Positions 15,224 through 21,469 of a stretch of 21,469 bases of DNA are shown here, one piece after another. Origin of the DNA: Methanoregulaceae archaeon UBA467 (lineage in GTDB: Archaea > Halobacteriota > Methanomicrobia > Methanomicrobiales > Methanospirillaceae). A program made the position numbers and the translations under genes. The DNA lies in contig DASP01000004.1 in NCBI GenBank assembly GCA_002503825.1, forward strand, positions 76,264 to 97,732. Direction: 5' to 3'. Each line of letters opens with the position of its first letter. The first letter of the stretch is position 1. The notes beneath the pieces are model-generated. The model searched no databases. It was not told the DNA's origin and worked only from the letters and a program-made list of their open reading frames with translations.

Positions 15224-16753
15224 TCACGGCCCCCGGGAATCGAGTGTTTCGCGCATGACACGGTTCAGCTCTGTTGGATCGACCCGCCCGCGTGTTTTCT
15301 TCATCACCTGTCCTATAAGGAAATTGAAGGCCTCGGATTTTCCTGATGCATAATCACTCACGGCCTGCGGCTGCTCTGCAAGGACTTCACTGATGACCGG
15401 TTCAAGCCCTTCTCCGCCGGTCTTTGCCAGGTTGAGGCGTTTTACACATTCGGATGGTTTTTCGCAGGAGCCGGCCTCTTTGAGCTGGTCGAGGAGTGAT
15501 CGTAATACTTCAACACCGCTTTTATCGGTGATGGTGTCTTTCCTGATGAGCGTTATCAGTTCGATGAAATGCCCGTGAGGCACATCCGAGATGCTCATGT
15601 CACGGTAGTTCAGCTCCCCTAGCAGGGTGTCGGCGATCCAAGTGGCGGTTGCCGCCGATACGGCGAGGTCCTTTGGCAGGTTGTCATAAAACTCGGCGAC
15701 ACGCCAGTCACCGGTGACGGTGGCGGCATGAGTCGGTGAAAACCCGTACTCCCTGATGAAGCGTACCTTTCGTGCATCAGGGAGCTCGGGAAGGACGATC
15801 TTATCCGACCACGAGCGGACTCTCAGCGGTCGCAGGTCAGGTTCAGGGAAATAGCGGTAGTCCTGTTCCATCTCCTTGCTTCTCGAGGCGGTGGTGACCC
15901 CGCGGGTCTCGACGAAATGGCGGGTTGCAGATTCCAGTTTCTGGCCTCTCCGGATGGCATTTTTCTGGCGGGTGATCTCGAAGGTGAGTGCTTTTTCAAC
16001 ACCCTTATATGATGAGATATTCTTGACTTCGGCCCGGCCACGGTCTGCCTTTCCTTTTCCCTCGCGTTCGAACCAGCCCCGTGGCTGGATTGAGATATTG
16101 GCGTCGACACGGAGCGATCCCTCCTTCTCGCTGTCATAGACTCCGAGGTATTCAAGCGTTGCCCGGAGCTTGTTTAAGAACCTGCGTGCCTCTTTTGGTG
16201 AACGGAGGTCAGGTTCAGTGACGATCTCGATAAGGGGGATGCCTGCACGGTTGTAATCGACAAGGGTGTATTTCGGCCGGTCGGTGCCGCCCTTGTGGAC
16301 AAGCCTGCCCGGGTCTTCTTCCATGTGCACGCGGGTGATCCGCACCCGCTTTTCGCCGTCCTCACCCTCGATATCGAGGTAGCCCCTGACTGCAAGGGGC
16401 CGGTCGTACTGTGTGATCTGGTAGCCTTTGTTCAGGTCTGGATAAAAGTAATTTTTCCTGGCAAACTCAGACTCTTCAAGGATTTCACAATTAAGCGCTT
16501 TCGCAACCTTCAGGGCATATTCCACTGCCTTTTTGTTGACCTTCGGGAGGGTGCCGGGAAGACCGAGACAGATCGGGCAGACGTGCGTGTTCGGACCGTC
16601 ATCCCGGTAATCGGTAGAACAACCGCAGAAGAGCTTGGTACTGGTGTCCAGCTGGCAGTGGATCTCGAGACCGATGATCACTTCGTCGTTGGACGGGTCG
16701 GTAGCGATTGATGAATCTGAGGAGACAGGCGGTGTTCCTGATAGTACACTCAT
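15224..16753 (-). CDS. gatB: Asp-tRNA(Asn)/Glu-tRNA(Gln) amidotransferase subunit B
   Basis: 509 residues. GatB binds the mischarged tRNA and the ATP-activation site of GatCAB; in archaea the complex serves mainly Asp-tRNA-Asn, since Gln-tRNA is made by GatDE. The cradle domain starts at EVIIGLEIHCQLDT, with the zinc cluster CGCS...CPICLGLPGTLP and KNYFYPDLNKGYQITQY. VHMEEDPGRL and YNRAGIPLIEIVTEPDLR are invariant family stretches. The C-terminal helical and YqeY-like tail domain runs from about 300 to 509, ending in IGQVMKKTRGRVDP. About 22 low-complexity residues precede the core. The ATG overlaps the gatA stop as ATGA, so translation is coupled. Confidence 0.97.
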   Translation of the reverse strand: MSVLSGTPPVSSDSSIATDPSNDEVIIGLEIHCQLDTSTKLFCGCSTDYRDDGPNTHVCPICLGLPGTLPKVNKKAVEYALKVAKALNCEILEESEFARKNYFYPDLNKGYQITQYDRPLAVRGYLDIEGEDGEKRVRITRVHMEEDPGRLVHKGGTDRPKYTLVDYNRAGIPLIEIVTEPDLRSPKEARRFLNKLRATLEYLGVYDSEKEGSLRVDANISIQPRGWFEREGKGKADRGRAEVKNISSYKGVEKALTFEITRQKNAIRRGQKLESATRHFVETRGVTTASRSKEMEQDYRYFPEPDLRPLRVRSWSDKIVLPELPDARKVRFIREYGFSPTHAATVTGDWRVAEFYDNLPKDLAVSAATATWIADTLLGELNYRDMSISDVPHGHFIELITLIRKDTITDKSGVEVLRSLLDQLKEAGSCEKPSECVKRLNLAKTGGEGLEPVISEVLAEQPQAVSDYASGKSEAFNFLIGQVMKKTRGRVDPTELNRVMRETLDSRGP

Positions 16754-18057
16754 GCTGACACCCCCTGCTCAAATGCATATGCAACATCGACGACCTTCTC
16801 GTCCTCGAAGTGACGGCCCATGATCTGGAGTCCGACAGGCATATCGTCTACCCTGCCGCAGGGGACCGAGATGGCAGGGACCCCTGCAAGGTTTGCCGGC
16901 ACCGTCAGGATATCCGAAAGGTACATCGAGAGCGGGTCGCTCTTTTCACCGAGTTTAAACGCAATGGTCGGCATGGTGGGTCCTGCGATGACGTCGACCT
17001 GGCGGAAAAGCCGGTCGAAGTCCGCCTTCACATTCTGGCGTGCAGCCTGTGCTTTTGCATAGTACTTACCATAGTAGCCGGACGAGAGGGCGAACGTACC
17101 GAGCATGATACGCCTGCGCACCTCCTTCCCGAACAGTTCCCTGCGGTGGTCCTGGAACGATTCGTGCCACTGTTTTTTCGTATCAGAGGTGGGGCCGTAG
17201 CGGACCCCGTCAAAACGGGCAAGGTTGGAACTCGCCTCGCTTGTACAGGTCACGTAGTAGGCGGCCAGTGCAGAGGACATGCTCGGCATCCGGCAGGTGA
17301 CGATCTCTGCTCCAAGGCGCTCAAGAAGGGATATTCCGTCCCATACGACCGATGCGACCTTCGGGTCGACGCCTTTGCCAAAGAACTCTTCCGGGACGCC
17401 GATTCGGGTGCCCCTGACATTGATATCGGGGGTATGGCAGTAGGGACGGTCATATGTCGTTGAATCCCGTGAATCACAGGCACACAGGACCCCCATTAAG
17501 GTCGAGACGTCAGTGACATTTCCGGCCATCGGGCCGATCTGTTCAAGCGAGTTGGCATACGCGATCAGACCGTACCGGGAGACCCGCCCGTAGGTTGGCT
17601 TGAGGCCGACGATACCGCAGAACGCCGAAGGGCAGCGGATCGAGCCGCCGGTGTCGGTGCCAAGCGCCATGGGGACCATTCCTGCCGCAATCGCTGCGGC
17701 ACTACCGCCTGACGATCCGCCCGGCACCCTGCCGGTATCGCACGGGTTTAAGGTCGGGCCGAATGCACTGTTTTCGGTGGTGGTGCCCATCCCGAACTCG
17801 TCCATGTTGGTCTTCCCTACAATGGCCGCTCCTTCCTTTTTTAAGAGTTCGACAACAAACGCATCAAACGGCGGGACATATCCCCCGAGGATCTTCGACC
17901 CGCATGTCGTTGTGATTCCCTTTGTGGAGATGTTGTCCTTTACTGCAACCGGGATACCGGCAAGCTTTCCGGTGCCTTCGTACGGGGCCTTCCCGACAGT
18001 TTTTAAAAATGCATTGTAGTTGTCTTCCGGATCAAACCTGCAGACCTGTGAAGCCAC
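16750..18057 (-). CDS. gatA: Asp-tRNA(Asn)/Glu-tRNA(Gln) amidotransferase subunit A
   Basis: 435 residues of the amidase-signature family; hydrolyses glutamine and passes ammonia to GatB. The Ser-cisSer-Lys triad is intact: Lys40 (PVAVKDNI), Ser115 (GGSSGGSAA) and Ser139 (GTDTGGSIR). These match the staphylococcal residues 79, 154 and 178 with a constant offset of 39, so the N-terminus is shorter but the core is collinear. Further signatures are NMDEFGMG and GLKPTYGRVSRYGL. The start is GTG, directly after the gatC TAA (no gap), with GGTGAT in the end of gatC as ribosome-binding site. It overlaps gatB by four bases. Confidence 0.97.
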   Translation of the reverse strand: MASQVCRFDPEDNYNAFLKTVGKAPYEGTGKLAGIPVAVKDNISTKGITTTCGSKILGGYVPPFDAFVVELLKKEGAAIVGKTNMDEFGMGTTTENSAFGPTLNPCDTGRVPGGSSGGSAAAIAAGMVPMALGTDTGGSIRCPSAFCGIVGLKPTYGRVSRYGLIAYANSLEQIGPMAGNVTDVSTLMGVLCACDSRDSTTYDRPYCHTPDINVRGTRIGVPEEFFGKGVDPKVASVVWDGISLLERLGAEIVTCRMPSMSSALAAYYVTCTSEASSNLARFDGVRYGPTSDTKKQWHESFQDHRRELFGKEVRRRIMLGTFALSSGYYGKYYAKAQAARQNVKADFDRLFRQVDVIAGPTMPTIAFKLGEKSDPLSMYLSDILTVPANLAGVPAISVPCGRVDDMPVGLQIMGRHFEDEKVVDVAYAFEQGVSA

Positions 18058-18327
18058 TTACATCACCCTCGGGGCCTTGAAAAATCCGTCTTCCTTTTCA
18101 GGGGTATTGGCCAGTGCCTCATCAGCGGACAGGCCGGGAACCACGGTATCATCCCGGAATATATTGGTGAGATCCCGGGTTGCAGGGGATGTCCCCTCAA
18201 CCGAGTCAAGGAGATCAAAATATTCGAGGATCTCGTTGAACTGGGGGGTAAATTCGCCCAGTTCATCCTTTGTGATACCGATATCGGCCAGTTCTGCAAT
18301 ATGTTCAACGTCCCTTTCTGATACCAT
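18058..18327 (-). CDS. gatC: Asp-tRNA(Asn)/Glu-tRNA(Gln) amidotransferase subunit C
   Basis: 89 residues, the normal size of GatC, which wraps around GatA and helps hold the complex. It begins MVSERDVEHIAELADIGI, then EFTPQFNEILEYFDLLDSV, and ends with NTPEKEDGFFKAPRVM; this last stretch is the family's conserved belt segment (..G.F..P.V.). It starts 2 nt after the upstream asparagine-synthetase-like stop and ends immediately before the gatA GTG. The C-A-B gene order and tight spacing imply balanced production of the three subunits. Confidence 0.96.
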   Translation of the reverse strand: MVSERDVEHIAELADIGITKDELGEFTPQFNEILEYFDLLDSVEGTSPATRDLTNIFRDDTVVPGLSADEALANTPEKEDGFFKAPRVM

Positions 18328-18329
18328 GT

Positions 18330-19316
18330 TTACGCCAACTCAAACTGATTTATGTACCCTTGTACCGACCTTTTATAACCATTGTGACGTGCGAGCTCCC
18401 GTATGATCTTCCATACCCCGCTCCCGTACTGCATGGCTTTTTTGTCGTGCCAGGCTAATTCCGCGGGTATATGCCGGGCTGCAACCGTCCTTAACGGCAG
18501 TTTCCTGACCCCCCCCGTCACCTTCCCTGATGCAGGGATCAACCGGGCAGCGCGCACAACTCTCGCGTCAAGGAAGGGCATGGAAAGGTATGTCCCGTGG
18601 AGGGCCGCCACCGACTGGTCACGCTGTGCCTGCAGTTTCAGGCCTTCAAAATCTTTTTCAAGTTCATTTTCGAGGTTTTCAGATTCGAGGTAGCGGGCAT
18701 ATCCCCCGAAGAGTTCGTCGGCACCCTGCCCGGTGAGGATACGTTCATACCCGTGTTCACCTGCCCACTTCGTGATGCAGTACTGTGTTACTGCGATGGC
18801 AACCTCGACGGGATTGACCTTCGGGATAATTGGAATGACGGCCATAAGGCCCTCTTCTACATCATGCCGTGTTATCGTGACAAATTCGCAGGAGAGGCCG
18901 AGGAGGTCTGCCGCCCGCCGGCCACGGGTAATGTCATGCGAGTCCTCTGTTCCGGCCGTCAGACAGGGGAGACCTGCAAAAAATGCGACGAGACAGGAGT
19001 CAACTCCTCCTGAAAGAGCCGTAATGCCAGTGCCGGCACGCAGCCTGACTGCCTCGGCAATCGCGTCTCCAAGTTCCATCAGCGGGGGAGCGGGTATTAT
19101 TTCGCCTGCCGGTTCTCCTTTGCACCATATTGTGCCCGGCGGGATAGGCCCGGGCATGATCCCGAGGTGGTCACGGGCCATGCAGGTATCCCATGACAGG
19201 AGAAACTCACCGCCAAAGCGGTTTACTACTGCCGTGCCCTTTTTGAGAAGGCTCCCGATATCCTCGACGGAGAGCACGGTTCCGTCCAGTTCAACCCATC
19301 CATGCAGAGATATCAT
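18330..19316 (-). CDS. Asparagine-synthetase-like protein with shrunken glutaminase domain
   Basis: 328 residues. The C-terminal part is an AsnB-type ATP-pyrophosphatase: SGGVDS at 102-107 (AMP/PPi loop), LTGQGADELFGGYARY, a FLDARVV segment, and KKAMQYGSGVWKI near the end. The first about 75 residues look like the last strands of a class II glutamine amidotransferase (RFGGEFLLSWD, ARDHLGIMPGP). The start does not yield the N-terminal catalytic Cys2, so it should not hydrolyse glutamine itself. It would need free ammonia or ammonia from a partner. It ends 2 nt before gatC, so it is almost certainly made together with the Asn-tRNA amidotransferase. It could be an ammonia-dependent asparagine synthetase or an amide-forming enzyme with another substrate. 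Confidence 0.88.
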   Translation of the reverse strand: MISLHGWVELDGTVLSVEDIGSLLKKGTAVVNRFGGEFLLSWDTCMARDHLGIMPGPIPPGTIWCKGEPAGEIIPAPPLMELGDAIAEAVRLRAGTGITALSGGVDSCLVAFFAGLPCLTAGTEDSHDITRGRRAADLLGLSCEFVTITRHDVEEGLMAVIPIIPKVNPVEVAIAVTQYCITKWAGEHGYERILTGQGADELFGGYARYLESENLENELEKDFEGLKLQAQRDQSVAALHGTYLSMPFLDARVVRAARLIPASGKVTGGVRKLPLRTVAARHIPAELAWHDKKAMQYGSGVWKIIRELARHNGYKRSVQGYINQFELA

Positions 19317-19350
19317 CAGTTATCAGGCATCCCGCTGCCCGGAGATGCAC

Positions 19351-19360
19351 TTATAATAAG
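19351..19360 (-). promoter_or_regulatory. TATA box of the asn-like/gatCAB unit
   Basis: CTTATTATAA on the minus strand, 35-44 nt before the ATG of the asparagine-synthetase-like gene. Transcription would begin near 19327. This is the best candidate promoter for the head of the long minus-strand block. Confidence 0.5.
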
Positions 19361-19413
19361 AGATCCGTATCTAAAAAGAGGATGTGGTATCAGGGCGTTT
19401 TAAATGATGAGTC

Positions 19414-19477
19414 GTCCCGCGGGTCCCGCGAAGGGTTGGATTGCACGCCGGGACATCCCTTAATCCGGGTGTCCCGC
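19414..19477. repeat. GTCCCGC triplet and hairpin between divergent genes
   Basis: GTCCCGC occurs at 19414-19420, 19423-19429 and 19471-19477. CGGGACA at 19449-19455 pairs with TGTCCCG at 19470-19476, and with an inner CCC/GGG makes a 10-pair stem with one bulge. It lies between the asparagine-synthetase-like gene and the DUF308 gene, where an operator would be expected. Confidence 0.4.
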
Positions 19478-19547
19478 TTTGTGACCACGCAGATGATATC
19501 GTTCTTACCCTCATTCTTATCCGCAAGGAACAACAATTGAGTGTACG

Positions 19548-20135
19548 ATGGCTTCATATTGCATGATGTGCACGGCAGGCTCTTGGAAACCCCCGCTTAC
19601 GGTCGGAATTGTAAGTATGGTACTTGGGATCCTGGTTATGGCATTTCCGTCGGTGACGCTGCTCGTCCTGCTGACGCTTCTCGGGGGGGTCGCGATCATC
19701 ATCGGGATCGGTTTTCTGGCGCTGGCATTGTTCCTGGGGCGTGCCGGACCAGGCATATTCCTCGTATTCCTCATCCTCGGGATCTGTTCGACTGCCATCG
19801 GCGTCTATACCCTTATCGAACCTGGCGTTGTCCAGTCGTTTTTAACCGTGTTGCTTGGGGCGATCCTGATTATCGCAGGTCTCGGGACGTTCTTCACCGG
19901 CCTGTTCCAGGCGGAATCAGCCGGAAGAAAGGCATTGATCGTTACCGGCGGTATCGTTGTCCTGCTGGTCGGATTTTACCTGGTCTTCTCTCCCGGTCTT
20001 TCGTCGATAGTGCTCATGCAGGTGTTTGGTGCACTGCTCTTCGTGATCGGAGCGGGTATGATAATTGGCGCCCTTGTCTGCAAAAGGAGCGAAGATGCAT
20101 GTACCGTGACGGTCATAGACCAGTACCGGGGATAA
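19548..20135 (+). CDS. DUF308 (HdeD-like) membrane protein
   Basis: 195 residues with six hydrophobic segments at about 15-36, 38-60, 65-90, 92-115, 128-148 and 150-173, arranged as three similar two-helix units. Glycine-rich patterns such as LLGGVAIIIGIG, LLGAILIIAGLG and FGALLFVIGAGM recur, as in the DUF308/HdeD family. HdeD-type proteins are linked to acid resistance in enterics; the role in archaea is unknown. A CxxC (YCMMC) sits at residues 5-8 before the first helix and could be modified or bind a metal. GAG lies about 7 nt upstream of the ATG. It is transcribed toward the tRNA-Leu locus, divergent from the gatCAB block. Confidence 0.85.
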   Translation: MASYCMMCTAGSWKPPLTVGIVSMVLGILVMAFPSVTLLVLLTLLGGVAIIIGIGFLALALFLGRAGPGIFLVFLILGICSTAIGVYTLIEPGVVQSFLTVLLGAILIIAGLGTFFTGLFQAESAGRKALIVTGGIVVLLVGFYLVFSPGLSSIVLMQVFGALLFVIGAGMIIGALVCKRSEDACTVTVIDQYRG

Positions 20136-20181
20136 TAGGGGGTATTGTCTCCTGATTCCCCCGTCACCCGGGTTCAATCAT

Positions 20182-20190
20182 CTTTAAACA
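20182..20190 (+). promoter_or_regulatory. TATA box of the interrupted tRNA-Leu
   Basis: CTTTAAACA lies about 26-34 nt before the tRNA 5' end, the expected archaeal spacing. The native tRNA promoter therefore still stands in front of the broken gene. Confidence 0.45.
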
Positions 20191-20215
20191 AGGAGACGGC
20201 TAATTAGTATACTGC

Positions 20216-20255
20216 GCGAGGGTAGCCAAGCCGGCCAAAGGCGCTGGACTTAAGA
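20216..20255 (+). pseudogene. 5' half of tRNA-Leu(TAA), broken in the anticodon loop
   Basis: The 40 bases give a 5' acceptor strand GCGAGGG, a perfect D arm (GCC/GGC with two loop Gs), and the 5' anticodon stem CTGGA with loop CTTAAGA (anticodon TAA at 20251-20253). The next bases should be TCCAG but are CCTCCCGCC, so the anticodon stem cannot close. No variable arm, T arm or 3' acceptor follows before the next tRNA begins. The fragment matches the complete tRNA-Leu at 20368 at about 35 of 41 aligned positions and has the better-paired D stem, suggesting it is the original chromosomal gene. An intron or a split-tRNA half cannot be excluded. Confidence 0.8.
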
Positions 20256-20284
20256 CCTCCCGCCATATATTGGCACCGGATCTT

Positions 20285-20313
20285 ATTTTTCAAAAATTCC
20301 AAATTTGAAAAAT
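20285..20313. repeat. 10-bp inverted repeat between the two tRNA-Leu copies
   Basis: ATTTTTCAAA at 20285-20294 and TTTGAAAAAT at 20304-20313 are perfect arms with a 9-nt spacer. It lies 30 bp past the tRNA break, where an element's recombinase or regulator site would sit. Confidence 0.5.
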
Positions 20314-20367
20314 TGTGTCGACGCAATTAAGTTTTAGTAGACAAATAATTACTGAATTCACATCTGC

Positions 20368-20452
20368 GCGAGGGTATCTAAGCCAGGCCAAAGGAGTCGG
20401 ACTTAAGATCCGATCTCGAAGGAGTTCATGGGTTCGAATCCCATCCCTCGCA
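20368..20452 (+). tRNA. tRNA-Leu(TAA), complete
   Basis: 85 nt. The acceptor GCGAGGG pairs with CCCTCGC and is followed by discriminator A; CCA is not encoded. D stem TCT/GGA (one G-U), anticodon stem TCGGA/TCCGA with loop CTTAAGA (TAA at 20404-20406), long class II variable arm CTC/GAG, and T arm ATGGG TTCGAAT CCCAT. All leucine class II features are present. It differs from the broken copy upstream in the D and anticodon stems by paired changes, so it is a diverged homologue and not a recent duplicate. Its upstream sequence is AT-rich with only a poor TATA match (ACAAATAATT at 20341). Confidence 0.93.
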
Positions 20453-20500
20453 TTCTTTCATATGACTTGCGAGAAGTTACAGAATAAAATTTGAATTCCA

Positions 20501-20544
20501 ATATTGTAATACAAAATTTTATCTATTTTTTTGTATTACAATAT
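20501..20544. repeat. 16-bp perfect inverted repeat in the ATPase promoter
   Basis: ATATTGTAATACAAAA at 20501-20516 and TTTTGTATTACAATAT at 20529-20544 are exact reverse complements around a 12-nt AT-only spacer. The right arm runs into the ATATATC box (20541-20547) that would drive the following gene. It is a strong candidate operator or an element-end sequence; it could also act as a terminator after the tRNA. Confidence 0.7.
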
Positions 20545-20547
20545 ATC
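20541..20547 (+). promoter_or_regulatory. TATA box of the AAA ATPase gene
   Basis: ATATATC centred about 28 nt before the ATG at 20572. This spacing predicts a leaderless mRNA starting at or next to that ATG, consistent with the lack of a ribosome-binding site. Confidence 0.45.
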
Positions 20548-20571
20548 ATTCTACAATAATTGATTGAAAAA

Positions 20572-21297
20572 ATGACTGTTCGTGATGCGATCCTCCTGCA
20601 GAAAAGGGAACTTGATTTGCGGGTAAAGGAAAAGTATGTCCCACGGGATGCGGAGTTACCCGGAGAGGGAAACAAACTAATAAAGGTGATTATAGGCCCA
20701 CGACGGGCAGGAAAATCTTTTTTTGCGGTCCATTCCCTAACTGAAAAAGGACAATTTGGCTATGTAAACTTTGATGATGAACAGCTGACAGGAGGTCAAA
20801 TAATACCAGAAATTGTCCCGGCAATTGAATCGGTATATGGCAAGGTATCGACCCTCCTTCTGGATGAAGTACAGAATCTCTTTGAATGGGAATTATTTGT
20901 CAACCGCTTATCAAGACAGGGGTACAATCTCTATATTACCGGGAGCAATGCCCATCTGCTTAGTAAAGATCTGGCAACGCATCTTACTGGCCGACACACA
21001 TTAACAACGATTTTGCCATTTTCTTATCGCGAGTATGTCCGGTTCAAAGGTGAGGAATGTACTGAGAGTGAATATCGGGAACATCTTGATCTGTATTCGG
21101 AGATTGGGGGTTTTCCCGAGCCTTTAGTAACGAAAATCAACAGGAAAGAATATCTTTCAAGGTTGTTTGATGCAATTATATACAACCTGCATTCCCGGAA
21201 ACACATAACGTGCCGAAAAATCTATCGTCCCATTACTCTTAAAATCTCAAAATCTTCTTCTTTGTCAAAGCGATGGTTATATCATCGTTATGTGTAA
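20572..21297 (+). pseudogene. AAA ATPase of the DUF4143 type, frame-damaged at the C-terminus
   Basis: The open frame gives 241 residues from this ATG; a TTG 12 nt earlier is possible but less likely. Walker A is GPRRAGKS, Walker B TLLLDEVQN, and the sensor region YITGSNAHLLS, followed by LPFSYREYVRFKG and GGFPEPL, all hallmarks of these ATPases. Family members normally run to about 400 residues with a DUF4143 domain. Here similarity fades after LFDAIIY (about 21184), where KDIVKRHN... is expected. Pieces such as HNV and RKIY appear in different frames, implying more than one small indel, and the frame closes at 21297. These ATPases are common in methanogen accessory regions and their role is obscure. 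GC content is much lower than in the rest of the window, supporting a foreign origin. Confidence 0.75.
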
Positions 21298-21314
21298 TAT
21301 AAAATACATAACGA
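21201..21314. repeat. Three copies of an ACATAACG motif in inverted arrangement
   Basis: ACACATAACG at 21201-21210 is the exact reverse complement of CGTTATGTGT at 21286-21295. TCGTTATGT at 21285-21293 also pairs with ACATAACGA at 21306-21314. The set brackets the broken end of the ATPase gene and lies just before the transposase start, so it may mark an insertion-sequence end or the scar of an insertion. Confidence 0.45.
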
Positions 21315-21327
21315 GTAGTGGGCAGTC

Positions 21328-21469
21328 ATGGCGACAATAGTCTATCAAACAGATAAACGATCCGGAATCACCTATGCCTATCAATCTGTATCACACTGGG
21401 ACAAGGAAAAGAAACAATCACGTGCCCGGCGCACCTTAATTGGCCGGGTGGACAAAGAAACAGGAGAGG
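21328..21469 (+). mobile_element. Transposase N-terminus (partial, runs off window)
   Basis: 47 residues are visible, starting MATIVYQTDKRSGITYAYQS and continuing WDKEKKQSRARRTLIGRVD. This opening, with its SxWDKEKKQSR and LIGRVDxETG pattern, is that of DDE transposases of the IS4/IS1634 kind frequent in methanogens. The exact IS family is from memory and uncertain. The catalytic residues lie beyond the window. Its left flank holds inverted repeats (21285-21314) that could include the element's terminal repeat. The insertion lies directly against the damaged ATPase gene. Confidence 0.7.

Noticed and set aside
19541..20155. A 204-codon plus-strand frame overlapping the DUF308 gene
   Set aside because: The alternative frame gives an Arg/Gly/Pro-rich protein, while the chosen frame gives six clean membrane helices.
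20165..20180. CCCGGGTTCAATC resembles a tRNA T arm and could be the missing tRNA half
   Set aside because: It lies upstream of the tRNA fragment, the T stem does not pair, and no 3' acceptor strand follows.
20277..20411. CGGATCTTA at 20277-20285 is the reverse complement of TAAGATCCG in the second tRNA (20403-20411)
   Set aside because: Only nine bases, and the anticodon region is itself near-palindromic (CTTAAG); chance is a sufficient explanation.
1..21469. CRISPR array or defence operon
   Set aside because: No regularly spaced direct repeats and no Cas, restriction or toxin-antitoxin pair could be recognised; the DUF4143-type ATPase alone does not establish a defence system.

Overview
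The window is a chromosomal segment from a methanogenic archaeon, most likely of the order Methanomicrobiales. The lineage call rests on several things. There is an archaeal-type ThrRS with the DTD-like N-terminal editing domain. There is a geranylgeranylglyceryl-phosphate synthase for ether lipids, an archaeal dCTP deaminase, and a topoisomerase IA with a long C-terminal extension. There is also a PolB2-like divergent family-B polymerase, and the promoters look like archaeal TATA boxes. Most of the window is moderately GC-rich and densely coded. The last 1.2 kb is clearly AT-rich.

Layout. Positions 1-89 hold the 3' tip of an upstream gene that overlaps a divergent family-B DNA polymerase (76-2067). 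Tail to tail with it is a secreted lipoprotein nuclease with a lamin-tail domain (2072-3031). A malic enzyme (3142-4356) runs the other way. Then come a small membrane protein, a ribbon-helix-helix/coiled-coil protein, a flavodoxin and an MsrA homologue, all on the minus strand. A KamA-family radical SAM protein (7084-8196) is on the plus strand.

Positions 8487-19316 are a nine-gene minus-strand block, read from right to left: a short asparagine-synthetase-like protein, gatC, gatA, gatB, topA, GGGP synthase, a TrmJ-type RNA methyltransferase, dcd and thrS. gatC/gatA/gatB are translationally coupled (0-nt gap, then an ATGA overlap), and the asparagine-synthetase-like gene ends 2 nt before gatC. 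The block combines tRNA charging (ThrRS, and GatCAB for Asn-tRNA), RNA modification, nucleotide supply, DNA topology and lipid synthesis. thrS appears to have its own TATA box.

The right end holds a DUF308 membrane protein (19548-20135). After it comes a tRNA-Leu(TAA) gene that stops dead in the anticodon loop, then 112 bp of AT-rich DNA, then a complete and diverged tRNA-Leu(TAA). Beyond lie a frame-damaged AAA ATPase with an upstream 16-bp perfect palindrome, and the first 47 codons of a transposase. I read this as the left edge of a mobile or foreign island that entered the native tRNA-Leu and supplied a replacement.

The observations most worth following are the interrupted/replaced tRNA-Leu, an MsrA homologue whose catalytic Cys is Ser and which has no cysteine at all, a KamA-family protein that appears to lack the lysine-recognition aspartates, and the shrunken asparagine synthetase fused into the gatCAB transcription unit. 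I found no convincing entirely new multi-gene system.
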